Assembly: GCF_033239625.1 (NCBI RefSeq)
Contig: NZ_BTCK01000005.1
Span: 1 to 64,000 of the forward strand
Source: Paenibacillus_T sp033239625
GTDB lineage: Bacteria > Bacillota > Bacilli > Paenibacillales > Paenibacillaceae
Direction: 5' to 3'
DNA length: 64,000 nt
Shown here: piece after piece, positions 37,311-45,558 of the stretch
Layout of the letters: each line of letters starts with the position of its first letter
Position numbering within the stretch: the stretch's first letter is position 1
Program-made: the position numbers and the translations under genes
The notes under the pieces: model-generated
What the model was told of the DNA's origin: nothing
The model's database searches: none
What the model saw: only the letters and a program-made list of their open reading frames with translations

Positions 37311-37456
37311 TCAAACATCTCGAACAAATCCGCAGAATCCAGCCAATCTCCGAAGTCAGCCATTTCCCAAGGCGAGTCCTCATAGGATGAGGCGTTAGAG
37401 CTTGCGGCGAAGGACTCTCCTTCATTCGTTGCATACCGACGTTCATGCTTATTCAT
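37307..37456 (-). CDS. Small acidic protein downstream of narK (49 aa)
   Basis: 49 residues, ATG at 37456 with AAAGGAAG about 10 bases upstream. Start MNKHERRYATNEGESF, end FGDWLDSADLFEMFE: acidic and aromatic-rich, amphipathic C-terminal helix. It lies 75 bp after narK on the same strand and could be cotranscribed. Its stop codon falls within the terminal repeat of the element at 37062-37310, so the natural C-terminus may have been changed by insertion. No family recognised. Confidence 0.5.
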   Translation of the reverse strand: MNKHERRYATNEGESFAASSNASSYEDSPWEMADFGDWLDSADLFEMFE

Positions 37457-37531
37457 ATTGAATCAGCTTCCTTTCGCGATGAGATTGGTGGAACACGGTT
37501 TCCGGTTTATCTCTTCCGTTCTATCTGTTCA

Positions 37532-38764
37532 TTAAGAGGATACGATTGCGCCTTGATCCGCACGCGCTTTGCCGCCTGTGCCGATCCAGGTGCGCTTCCA
37601 GCTGCCTTGAACGATCAGAATCGTGAACACGCAGAGCAGCGAGATGCCGCAGATGATTAGGAAGCCTGTCGAATACGAACCAGTAGCTTGCTTAATGTTG
37701 CCGAGAATCTTAGGCAGGAAGTAGCCGCCAAGTCCGCCTGCTGCGCCGACGATGCCGGTAATAAGACCGATCTCGTCACGGAACCGCTGCGGGACAAGCT
37801 GGAACACGGCGCCGTTGCCCATGCCAAGCGACATCATCATAATGAAGAGCAGGACGACGATGAGTCCGAAAGGCGGCAGAGTGGAGATGCAGGCAAGCAT
37901 AATCGCGACGACGCCGTACAGGCCGAGCAGCATGTTGATGCCTCCAATGCGGTCGGACAACCAGCCGCCTACCGGACGGAAGAAGCTGCCGGCGATTACG
38001 CACAACGTAGCGAAGTCCGCGGCTCTTACTGCACTCAGTTCATATTGTGTATTGAAGAAAATCGTTAAATAGTTCGCCATGCCGACGAAGCCGCCGAACG
38101 TAACGCCGTACAGCAGACAGAACAACCAAGTATCGCGAAGCTTCAGCACCTTCGCATAGTCCGCCAGCTTCTTCGGTGCAGGCTGATTAGGGCTATCCTT
38201 AGCAAAGATGGTGAAAATGATGAACACGAGCGCGATCGGGATGATCGCCAGACCGAACACGACATGCCACGAATCATAGTGTGTGGCGATCCGGTTAGCG
38301 AACAACGTGGAGAATACGGTACCGCTGTTGCCGGCCCCGGCGATGCCCATTGCCAGACCTTGATACTGCGGCGGATACCAGCGGCTTGCGAGCGGAAGCG
38401 CCGCGGCGAACGATGCGCCAGCGAATCCGAGCAGCAGGGCGACGATGTATAAGGAATCAAGCGAGTCAACGAACTGCCAGCCAAGCACGAGCGGGACGAT
38501 CGTGATTAACATGCCGAGCTGTCCCGTCCGCTTCGGTCCGATATAATCGGTCAAGAAGCCGAATACGAGCCGAAGGATGGAGCCGCCGAGTACAGGAAGC
38601 GCGACGAGATTCGCCTTCTGCGCTGCGTCCATCGGGTAGTCGTTCATAATGACAACTGCGAGCGGTCCGAGCATGCTCCAGACCATGAAGCTAATGTCGA
38701 AGTAAGCGAAAGCGCTAAACAACGATGGGGTATGACCGCTTTTCAAGAAACCTTTTCCTGCCAT
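37532..38764 (-). CDS. narK: Nitrate/nitrite transporter, MFS
   Basis: 410 residues from ATG 38764, with GGAGAGGAG upstream. About 12 membrane helices. The nitrate-porter signatures are visible: GFAGASFAAALPLASRWYP and GNSGTVFSTLFANRIA, then VIAGSFFRPVGGWLSDRIGG and GMGNGAVFQLVPQRF. It moves nitrate (and/or nitrite) for the NirBD reductase encoded nearby. Expression is probably set by the ANTAR-type attenuator in its ~250-base leader. Confidence 0.95.
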   Translation of the reverse strand: MAGKGFLKSGHTPSLFSAFAYFDISFMVWSMLGPLAVVIMNDYPMDAAQKANLVALPVLGGSILRLVFGFLTDYIGPKRTGQLGMLITIVPLVLGWQFVDSLDSLYIVALLLGFAGASFAAALPLASRWYPPQYQGLAMGIAGAGNSGTVFSTLFANRIATHYDSWHVVFGLAIIPIALVFIIFTIFAKDSPNQPAPKKLADYAKVLKLRDTWLFCLLYGVTFGGFVGMANYLTIFFNTQYELSAVRAADFATLCVIAGSFFRPVGGWLSDRIGGINMLLGLYGVVAIMLACISTLPPFGLIVVLLFIMMMSLGMGNGAVFQLVPQRFRDEIGLITGIVGAAGGLGGYFLPKILGNIKQATGSYSTGFLIICGISLLCVFTILIVQGSWKRTWIGTGGKARADQGAIVSS

Positions 38765-38902
38765 TGAACCATTCTCCTCTCCATGTGACCAAGCTTTCTC
38801 TCTTTTTTCTTTCTCTGTTCTTTCTCTGTTGTGTTTCTCTCTCTTGAACCGTTCGTTCTCTCCGTACTCCTTGAAACACGCTTTCCTCATGGCGTCTATG
38901 CC

Positions 38903-38984
38903 AAAAAGGGGCCAAATCGCTCCCCTCCCATAAGGAAGGTTTGCAATTTGGCCCCATTGCCCACGACAGGTACAGCATTGTACC
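38903..38984 (-). promoter_or_regulatory. ANTAR-type two-hairpin attenuator of narK
   Basis: Read on the minus strand: hairpin 1 (38984-38969) is GGTAC-AATGCT-GTACC; hairpin 2 (38963-38949) is GGC-AATGGG-GCC. Both have six-base loops with A at position 1 and G at position 4, the ANTAR recognition rule. The 3' part of hairpin 2 is also the 5' arm of a terminator, GGGGCCAAAT/ATTTGGCCCC followed by TTTTT (38955-38903). When the regulator holds the two hairpins the terminator cannot form. Confidence 0.85.
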
Positions 38985-39021
38985 GGCCGGTATCGATTCA
39001 CCGCATTGTGAATGTAATTGG

Positions 39022-39051
39022 ATTATATGCGACATGTTATTTGCATGTCAA
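39022..39051 (-). promoter_or_regulatory. narK promoter
   Basis: Minus strand TTGACA, 18-base spacer, TATAAT: perfect sigma-A hexamers. It places the RNA start just upstream of the attenuator hairpins. Confidence 0.8.
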
Positions 39052-39124
39052 TATACCTTACACAAACAAATTTGAATGCTGGAAATCGATATGGAAATGC
39101 TGTCTTTCTGCATGAAAACCCGCA

Positions 39125-39679
39125 TCAGCCGTGAATAAGCTGATACACCTTTACGATCGAAGCGGCGACATCGCCCATTCGTTTCCGTTCATTCATCGCC
39201 TGCTTGCGTAGAAAATCGTAAGCCTCGCTTTCGCTTATGCCACGAATCTCACATAGAACAGCTTTGGCTTGATCGATCCACTTGCGCTCCTCAATCCGCT
39301 GCATCAGCTGCTCGCGTTCCTCGCTCCAGCGCCTGCGTTGCTGGTGGATGCGAGCACCCCACATGACCGCATGTTTCAACTCTGACGCAGTCATGGAAGG
39401 AAACAGTACACCATCTAATGCGAAACCCCAGTCCATCTGAGCTGGCAGCTTCTGTTCCGTACAGTGCCATAACAGCGGGACGCGCCGCATTGCGGTGAGC
39501 GCCGCCTGCCAATGATGCAGCCGTACATATGGAACGGCTATAACGACACCGTCGACGACTGCAATGAGGCCGCACGCCTCCTGCTCTGAACGCGCACGAT
39601 GGATCGTTCGGCAGCAATCTTGGAGCCGATCTCGTAATCCACTCATCTCGTCATCTTCAATGAGCAGAATCGTTTTCAT
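39125..39679 (-). CDS. ANTAR-domain RNA-binding antiterminator, pseudo-receiver type
   Basis: 184 residues. The N-terminal half begins like a response-regulator receiver (MKTILLIEDDE), but the phospho-acceptor Asp region reads VDGVVIAVPYV, so phosphorylation seems unlikely. The C-terminal ANTAR domain (~130-184: RKWIDQAKAVLCEIRGISESEAYDFLRKQAMNE) is a three-helix RNA-binding module. It is the NasT kind of regulator. It lies between the narK and nirB leaders, both of which hold matching RNA targets. How it senses nitrate or nitrite is not obvious; no NasS-like sensor gene is nearby. Confidence 0.9.
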   Translation of the reverse strand: MKTILLIEDDEMSGLRDRLQDCCRTIHRARSEQEACGLIAVVDGVVIAVPYVRLHHWQAALTAMRRVPLLWHCTEQKLPAQMDWGFALDGVLFPSMTASELKHAVMWGARIHQQRRRWSEEREQLMQRIEERKWIDQAKAVLCEIRGISESEAYDFLRKQAMNERKRMGDVAASIVKVYQLIHG

Positions 39680-39823
39680 ATCGATGACTCATCCCTCCGA
39701 TTTCTGGCAAATCAATTGTTATAAAATATAACATAGAGCCTGAAAGCTGTCGACGGCTAAAAGTACTGATTCTCTATATAAAGGGAATTTTAAGAGATGA
39801 TTGATATTTTTGTGTAAGGTTAG

Positions 39824-39852
39824 TTGACATCAATTCATGAGCTCGGTATACT
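39824..39852 (+). promoter_or_regulatory. nirB promoter
   Basis: TTGACA, 17-base spacer, TATACT. The RNA would start near 39859, just before the attenuator. Confidence 0.8.
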
Positions 39853-39876
39853 GAGGCTATTAAGTCCAATAGAAGT

Positions 39877-39972
39877 CGGCACAATGGCGTGCCGCAAACG
39901 ATGGCAATGGAGCCTATCTCACTCGTACGGCATGCGTAATCAAGCATGGTCTGCGGGAGGGATAGGCTTTTT
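39877..39972 (+). promoter_or_regulatory. ANTAR-type two-hairpin attenuator of nirB
   Basis: Hairpin 1 (39877-39894) CGGCAC-AATGGC-GTGCCG; hairpin 2 (39903-39914) GGC-AATGGA-GCC. Both hexaloops have A1 and G4. The 3' side of hairpin 2 is part of AGCCTATC (39911-39918), which pairs with GATAGGCT (39961-39968) followed by TTTTT: a terminator exclusive with hairpin 2. Same architecture as the narK leader. Confidence 0.88.
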
Positions 39973-39986
39973 ATGTCTCTAAGATG

Positions 39987-40008
39987 TAGTTCAAAAAGTC
40001 GTCTTCTG
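39987..40008. repeat. Solo terminal repeat of the 168-bp element
   Basis: TAGTTCAAAAAGTCGTCTT matches the end of the element at 34309-34476 (mirror of its right end). No second end is found nearby, so it looks like a remnant. It sits in the nirB leader, after the terminator. Confidence 0.55.
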
Positions 40009-40095
40009 AAATTTTGAACATGCAATCTAAGGAGACGGCGGCTGCCAGTAACGTGCGAATATAAAGAGAAATGGGCTTCGACAGGAGGAGAGACG

Positions 40096-42576
40096 ATGAA
40101 GAAACTAGTAATGATCGGCAACGGCATGGCTGGCGTATCGTTTGTAGAGCAGCTGCTTAAGCTGAACCCTCATCGGTACGACATTACGATTATTGGATCG
40201 GAACCTCATCCGAACTACAACCGGATTATGCTTTCCTCAGTGCTGGCCGGTGAAGCGACGATGGAAGATATCGTATTGAACAGCTGGGAATGGTATAAAG
40301 AGAACAATATTCAGCTGCATGCCGGACAGACGGTGACGGCAGTGGATACGGAAGCGCGGACGGTAACGACGAATCTCGGACTTCAATTGGAATATGACGA
40401 GCTGGTGTTCGCGACGGGCTCGCTGCCATTCATGCTGCCGCTGCCAGGCGCAGACAAAGAAGGCGTTATCGCCTTCCGCGACATTAAAGACTGTGAGACG
40501 ATGCTCTCCGCATCGCAGCAATATAAGAAGGCAGTCGTTATCGGCGGCGGTCTGCTCGGACTTGAAGCGGCTCGCGGCTTGGTCAATCTGAACATGGAAG
40601 TTCACGTTGTCCATATTCACCACTACCTCATGGAGCGTCAGCTGGATGAGACGGCGGCGAAGTTGCTGCAGGCGGAGCTGGAGCGTCAAGGGATGAAGTT
40701 CCTGCTCGCGAAGAACTCCGACACGATCATCGGCGGCGACCGCGTCGAAGGACTCACCTTCAAGGACGGCACATCCGTCGAGGCGGATCTGATCGTCATG
40801 GCAGTCGGCATTAAGGCGAACTCGCTACTTGCGAAGGACGCGGGCATTACGGTTAACCGCGGCATCGTCGTAGATGATTATATGCAGACGAATATCCCGA
40901 ACGTGTATGCAGTCGGCGAATGCGCCGAGCATCGCGGTATCGTATACGGACTCGTCGCTCCGCTCTATGAGCAAGGCGCCGTATTGGCGAAGAAGCTTGC
41001 GGGTATTGAAGCGGATGGTTATCAGGGTTCGGTTCTGTCGACGAAGCTGAAGATCTCCGGCGTCAACGTATTCTCCGCAGGCGACTTCTCCGACGGACCG
41101 GATACGAGAGCGCTGCGAGTGCAAGACGATCTGGACGGAATTTATAAGAAGGTTGTGTTCAAGGACGGCAAGATTTCTGGTGCTGTACTGTTCGGCGATA
41201 CGTCGGAAGGCTCCAAGCTGTTCTCTTATATACGCAAAGGCGAGAGCTTCGCGGGCCGCGAGAAGGAAGTATTGTTCGGCTCGGGTGGCGGCGGCGGTAA
41301 AGCGAGCGGTCCCGATGATCAAGTGAAAGCGATGAGCGGCGACGAAATCGTCTGCGGCTGTAATGGGGTAACGAAGGATACGATCGTTGAAGCCATTACG
41401 GAAAAAGGCTGCGTAAGCGTCGGCGAGATCAAGGCGTGCACGAAGGCGTCTGGCTCCTGCGGCGGCTGTAAGCCGCTGGTTGAAGCGATCCTGCTGGCGA
41501 CGGTTGGTGCGGATAATGTCACGGCCGTGAAGGAAGGCATCTGCAGCTGTACGACACACTCGCGCGATGAAGTTGTAGAAGCGATCAAAGGGATGCGCTT
41601 GACGACCTCCCGTGAAGTAATGGCAGTGCTCGAGTGGAAAAATCCGGAGGGCTGCTCCAAATGCCGTCCAGCGCTCAACTACTACCTCGGCATGGTATGG
41701 CCGGCGGAGCATGAAGATGAGCTGGAATCGCGTTTCGTCAACGAACGGAACCACGCGAACATTCAGAAGGACGGCACATACTCCGTTGTGCCTCGTATCT
41801 ACGGCGGCGTTACGACGCCGGAGGATCTGAAGCGGATTGCGGAAGTAGCGGAGAAATACGAAGTGCCGCTTGTGAAGATTACCGGCGGTCAGCGGATCGA
41901 CCTGCTCGGCGTGAAGAAAGAGGATCTTCCGAAGATGTGGAAGGATCTCGACATGCCGTCGGGCTACGCTTACGGCAAGACGCTTCGTACCGTTAAGACG
42001 TGCGTCGGCAAGACGTTCTGCCGCTTCGGCACGCAGGATTCGATCCAAATGGGCATCGATATGGAGAAGAAATTCGAGCGTCTCAATACGCCGCATAAAG
42101 TGAAGCTGGCCGTGTCGGGCTGCCCGCGGAACTGCGCGGAATCGACGATCAAGGACCTTGGCGTTATCGCGATCGACGGCGGCTGGGAGATCTATGTCGG
42201 CGGCAACGGCGGTACGAAGGTCCGCGCAGCGGAGCTTCTCGTCAAAGTGAAGACCGAAGAAGAAGTGCTGGAATGGACGGGTGCATACCTGCAGTACTAC
42301 CGTGAGGATGCGACCTACCTGGAGCGCACGAGCGAGTGGGCGGCGCGCGTTGGTCTGGATGCGATCAAGAAAGCGCTGGAGAAGAAGGAAGACCGTGATG
42401 CGCTGAACTCGCGGATCGATCATACGCTCGGTCTGACGCAAGACCCATGGAAACAAATCATCGAGAATGACGAGCTTCGCAGCGCTTTCGATGCATTGAC
42501 GGCACCGGTTCATGCAGAAGCTGCAGCAACGGTAACGAACAACGGAGCGGCCGATCTAGGGAATAGCCCGGCTTAG
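40096..42576 (+). CDS. nirB: NADH-dependent nitrite reductase, large subunit
   Basis: 826 residues. Reduces nitrite to ammonium in the cytoplasm. In order: FAD domain (LVMIGNGMAGVSFVEQLL), NADH domain (AVVIGGGLLGLEAARGL), BFD-like [2Fe-2S] domain (CGCNGVTK and CTKASGSCGGCKP around 417-460), a second Cys-rich part (GICSCTTH, GCSKCRPALNYY), and the siroheme/[4Fe-4S] domain with TCVGKTFCRFG and SGCPRNCAES. GGAGGAG precedes the ATG. Operon nirB-nirD-hemD-like. Confidence 0.97.
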   Translation: MKKLVMIGNGMAGVSFVEQLLKLNPHRYDITIIGSEPHPNYNRIMLSSVLAGEATMEDIVLNSWEWYKENNIQLHAGQTVTAVDTEARTVTTNLGLQLEYDELVFATGSLPFMLPLPGADKEGVIAFRDIKDCETMLSASQQYKKAVVIGGGLLGLEAARGLVNLNMEVHVVHIHHYLMERQLDETAAKLLQAELERQGMKFLLAKNSDTIIGGDRVEGLTFKDGTSVEADLIVMAVGIKANSLLAKDAGITVNRGIVVDDYMQTNIPNVYAVGECAEHRGIVYGLVAPLYEQGAVLAKKLAGIEADGYQGSVLSTKLKISGVNVFSAGDFSDGPDTRALRVQDDLDGIYKKVVFKDGKISGAVLFGDTSEGSKLFSYIRKGESFAGREKEVLFGSGGGGGKASGPDDQVKAMSGDEIVCGCNGVTKDTIVEAITEKGCVSVGEIKACTKASGSCGGCKPLVEAILLATVGADNVTAVKEGICSCTTHSRDEVVEAIKGMRLTTSREVMAVLEWKNPEGCSKCRPALNYYLGMVWPAEHEDELESRFVNERNHANIQKDGTYSVVPRIYGGVTTPEDLKRIAEVAEKYEVPLVKITGGQRIDLLGVKKEDLPKMWKDLDMPSGYAYGKTLRTVKTCVGKTFCRFGTQDSIQMGIDMEKKFERLNTPHKVKLAVSGCPRNCAESTIKDLGVIAIDGGWEIYVGGNGGTKVRAAELLVKVKTEEEVLEWTGAYLQYYREDATYLERTSEWAARVGLDAIKKALEKKEDRDALNSRIDHTLGLTQDPWKQIIENDELRSAFDALTAPVHAEAAATVTNNGAADLGNSPA

Positions 42577-42611
42577 TATAGAGAGAGAGCGATTCGAGAG
42601 GAGAGAGCGGC

Positions 42612-42944
42612 ATGGAGCAATATTTGATCGGACATATTACAGAGTTTCCGGAGCGCCGGGGTAAGGTGTTTCGAATGGGAGAGCTGGAGCTTGCGCTGTT
42701 CAAGCTGAGCGACGGCACCGTGAAGGCGGTCGAGAACAGCTGCCCGCATAAGCAGGGGAAGCTGTCCGAAGGGATGGTATGCGACGGTCATGTCTACTGT
42801 CCGCTTCATGACTGGAAGATCAACTTGACCAATGGCATCGTGCAGGACCCGGACGAGGGCTGTGTCCGCACGTTCGAGATTAGCGTAGACGGAAGCGGCA
42901 ATGTGCTGCTCCATCTCGACGGCGTGAAGTCTAAGGTTTCTTAA
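42612..42944 (+). CDS. nirD: Nitrite reductase small subunit, Rieske type
   Basis: 110 residues. Rieske-like [2Fe-2S] ligands CPHKQG and CPLHDWKI are intact, so it likely carries a cluster, unlike the cluster-free NirD of enterics. GGAGAG precedes the ATG. Partner of NirB; 35 bp after it. A hairpin-repeat array follows immediately. Confidence 0.95.
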   Translation: MEQYLIGHITEFPERRGKVFRMGELELALFKLSDGTVKAVENSCPHKQGKLSEGMVCDGHVYCPLHDWKINLTNGIVQDPDEGCVRTFEISVDGSGNVLLHLDGVKSKVS

Positions 42945-43126
42945 AACGTTTCTGTAAGAAACGTACATCGGAAGCATACGCTTAACGTTTCCTAACGGAA
43001 ACGTGCTTCGAAAGCATACGCTCAACGTTTCCGTTAGGAAACATACATCGGAAGCATACGTTTCATGGTTCTGTAAGAACTATACTCGCAAGCAACAACT
43101 ACTGCGTTTCCTCCGGAAACGTTAAG
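42945..43126. repeat. Five tandem ~40-bp hairpin repeats between nirD and hemD-like gene
   Basis: Units start near 42945, 42984, 43024, 43064 and 43105 (period 39-41). Each carries a stem such as CGTTTC/GAAACG, CGTTTCC/GGAAACG or GGTTC/GAAC, then ACATCGGAAGCATACG-like spacer. Stems persist while sequence varies. It lies inside the operon and may tune mRNA stability between nirD and the next gene. Confidence 0.8.
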
Positions 43127-43140
43127 AGGAGCTGGTAGGA

Positions 43141-44232
43141 ATGCGACTGGAAGGCAAAACAATCGCAGTGACGGGACCGCGCAAAGCAGACGAAATGGCG
43201 CGCATGATCGGCAAGTTCGGCGGAACGGCGGTCATCCGTCCGGCACAGGGAACCGTGTTCCTTGATGACTCGCAATTTGCTGAGCAGCTGCAATCATTGA
43301 TCGAGAAACCTGTAGATTGGCTCGTGCTGACGACTGGCGTTGGAACCGAGGCGCTGCTTGCAACGGCCGAGAAGCTGGGGCAGCTGGACCGCTTCATTGA
43401 GACGCTGCGCGGCGTGCATATCGCGGCGCGGGGTTACAAGACCGTCAACGTGCTGCGCAAGGTAGGGCTGACGCCGGAAGTGCGCGACGAGGATGGGACG
43501 ACGGCGGGGCTTCTGCAGCTGCTGAATGCGTACAATCTAGCGGGCAAACGAGTCGGACTGCAGTTGTATGGCGACCCTGCGCCTAAGCTGAATGCTGTGC
43601 TGGAAGCAAGGGGAGCGATCTGCGAGGAAATTCTGCCTTACCGTCACATCCTGCCGGAGGGCGATGCGATTGCACTGCTTATCGGCGAGATTATCGCAGA
43701 GCAAGTAGACGCCGTTGCTTTCACCAGCACCGTGCAAGTTCGAAGCTTGATGAGCGAAGCGGCGGCCGCAGGTGTTCGCGAACAGGTGCTGCGTGCCTTC
43801 GAAGGCAGCGTGCTCGCTGTTGCGGTAGGCAAAGTGACAGCCGAAGCGGTGCGGGAGGAAGGGGTAACGCGAGTGCTGTTCCCCGAGGAAGAGCGGATGG
43901 GCAGCATGGTTGTCGCGCTGTCGCGCTACTACGATGCCGCTGCTCTTGCTTCAAGAGTGACTGCGGCGATATCCAGAGAGCAGGCAGGCCGCGATCACCT
44001 TAGCGCAGCTGCCCCTTCAGCAGCTGTTAAGAAGCTGCGCGCTGTCAGCAAGGATGCCGCAGCGGAAACGGCTCCGCCAAGAAGCGGCGGGATCCTGTCC
44101 TCGGCGGTCGCGCTTGTCGGACTGTCGAAGCTCTCGGATACAGCGGTATTCAGCGGTCTTTCCGCAGATCAAGCGGCTGCCGTAGAGGCGGCCAACGTCT
44201 CTGGCGAATGCTCTAAAGGAACGGTCGTATAA
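43141..44232 (+). CDS. Uroporphyrinogen-III synthase-like protein with C-terminal extension
   Basis: 363 residues. Residues 1-~265 follow the two-lobed HemD fold: KTIAVTGPRKADEMARMIGKF, DWLVLTTGVGTEALL, KRVGLQLYGDPAPKLNAVLEARGA, ILPYRHILPEGD, DAVAFTSTVQVRSLM, LAVAVGKVTAEAV. HemD closes the ring of uroporphyrinogen III, the precursor of the siroheme used by NirB, so its place in the operon makes sense. The last ~95 residues are Ala/Ser-rich and unrecognised. Ribosome site AGAGGAG. Confidence 0.85.
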   Translation: MRLEGKTIAVTGPRKADEMARMIGKFGGTAVIRPAQGTVFLDDSQFAEQLQSLIEKPVDWLVLTTGVGTEALLATAEKLGQLDRFIETLRGVHIAARGYKTVNVLRKVGLTPEVRDEDGTTAGLLQLLNAYNLAGKRVGLQLYGDPAPKLNAVLEARGAICEEILPYRHILPEGDAIALLIGEIIAEQVDAVAFTSTVQVRSLMSEAAAAGVREQVLRAFEGSVLAVAVGKVTAEAVREEGVTRVLFPEEERMGSMVVALSRYYDAAALASRVTAAISREQAGRDHLSAAAPSAAVKKLRAVSKDAAAETAPPRSGGILSSAVALVGLSKLSDTAVFSGLSADQAAAVEAANVSGECSKGTVV

Positions 44233-44243
44233 CGACAACAGAT

Positions 44244-44286
44244 AAGCCTGCGGCACTCGCGAATTGCGATGCAGCAGGCTTTTTGT
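44244..44286 (+). terminator. Terminator of the nir operon
   Basis: AAGCCTGC pairs with GCAGGCTT (small bulge), then TTTTGTT. Confidence 0.8.
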
Positions 44287-44337
44287 TAACACATAAGAGC
44301 TTATAAGTTATCGAGTCCTCAATGGCACCGATCAACG

Positions 44338-45183
44338 TCAATCATCCGCATCCGCATCGGAATCGATCAATGCGCTCGACTCTCCGATTCGTACGCCCCG
44401 ATACATGCCTGCCTTGGAAGGCGGATACCCCTTAATCGCCCGGAATACGTTGCTGAAATAGCTGATGTCATTGTAGCCGCAGCGCTGCGCTGCATCGGAG
44501 ACGGAGAAGCCGCCGCCCGACAGCATCATTTCGGCATTGTTCACGCGAATGAGATTGATGAAATGACGGATGCTGTAGCCGGTGCTGGATTTGAATAGCT
44601 TGCCCAGATAGACGGGGTGCAGATTGACTACCTTCGATAAACTCGCCATATCCAGCTCGTCCGGGAAATGGTCGATAATGTGCTCTTTTACTTTGTTTAT
44701 TCGAACATCGGCATTGGAGACCGGTGAATGCTGGAGAGCGTTCGACAGCAGCCGATGGAGCAGAAGAAGCAGAATTCCCTTGGCAGCTATTCGATAGCCG
44801 GGCTGCATGCCGCTCCATACCCGATTGAATTCGAGAAGGTATTTCAGTATTTCATCCGTCATTTGATTTTTGGTAACGGTCGCGAACGGAAAACGGAGCC
44901 CGTCTTCAGGCATCGTCAGCAGAAAGTTAAACGCATACGAATGCATCGGATCGTCCTTGAATGTATGAGCCTCTCGCTCGCTTCCGGATTGAATGAACAG
45001 CATATCCCCCGCTTCCACCGTAATTTTCTCGCCGTCCACATAGTAGTTGGCCTTGCCTCCCACGACGAACGTCAAATCGTAGAAATCGATTTTCTTGCGG
45101 ATAATTTCCCAATCAGGAAAACAGCGGCGATCCACGAACAGGAACACTTCGGGGTTTATCGACTCGAACGGACTGAACTCCAT
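44338..45183 (-). CDS. AraC-family regulator
   Basis: 281 residues from ATG 45183, with GGAG upstream; GTG 45195 is the alternative. N-terminal cupin-like sensing domain (DLTFVVGGKANYYVDGEKIT, EAGDMLFIQSGS) and a C-terminal pair of helix-turn-helix motifs (DELDMASLSKVVNLHPVYLGKLFKSSTG and FSVSDAAQRCGYNDISYFSNVFRAIKGYPPS). Divergent from the LplBCA importer at 45559, so it is the likely activator of those genes in response to a sugar. Confidence 0.92.
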   Translation of the reverse strand: MEFSPFESINPEVFLFVDRRCFPDWEIIRKKIDFYDLTFVVGGKANYYVDGEKITVEAGDMLFIQSGSEREAHTFKDDPMHSYAFNFLLTMPEDGLRFPFATVTKNQMTDEILKYLLEFNRVWSGMQPGYRIAAKGILLLLLHRLLSNALQHSPVSNADVRINKVKEHIIDHFPDELDMASLSKVVNLHPVYLGKLFKSSTGYSIRHFINLIRVNNAEMMLSGGGFSVSDAAQRCGYNDISYFSNVFRAIKGYPPSKAGMYRGVRIGESSALIDSDADADD

Positions 45184-45558
45184 CGCATCTATCACTCCAC
45201 AATACTTCGAATGGCTGCCTATCTACGGAACAGATGGGCTGGACAACCATCATAACATGATCGTGATTCCGTTCAAGACTACGCCGTAAAGATGTTTAAT
45301 AATTACAAACGGATCTTGTTTTCCTCTATGTAAAATAAACGGTTCGTTCTATAGAATACTAATCAGCAGCAGCAATGACAGCGGATACAAACCCAAATGC
45401 GTATCTATTATTCCCGTTTTCAATATTTAATTATTATACATGGGGTTCATGACGCTCCCCGCACATCTTTAATTATTCATGTCCATAACACTCGGAATGT
45501 ACGCGTGTACATTGGTCGAACGAATTCGGGTTAATTCAATCATGAAAGTGGTGGATGT
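45184..45558. promoter_or_regulatory. Divergent control region of AraC gene and importer
   Basis: 375 bases without a gene. A near-palindrome AATGTAC-GCGT-GTACATT is at 45496-45513, and a small GGGG/CCCC hairpin lies near 45440-45461. Both are candidate regulator sites; no clear -35/-10 pair was settled on. Confidence 0.45.

Noticed and set aside
40825..42513. 562-residue antisense frame opposite nirB
   Set aside because: Shadow of nirB, which has all cofactor motifs.
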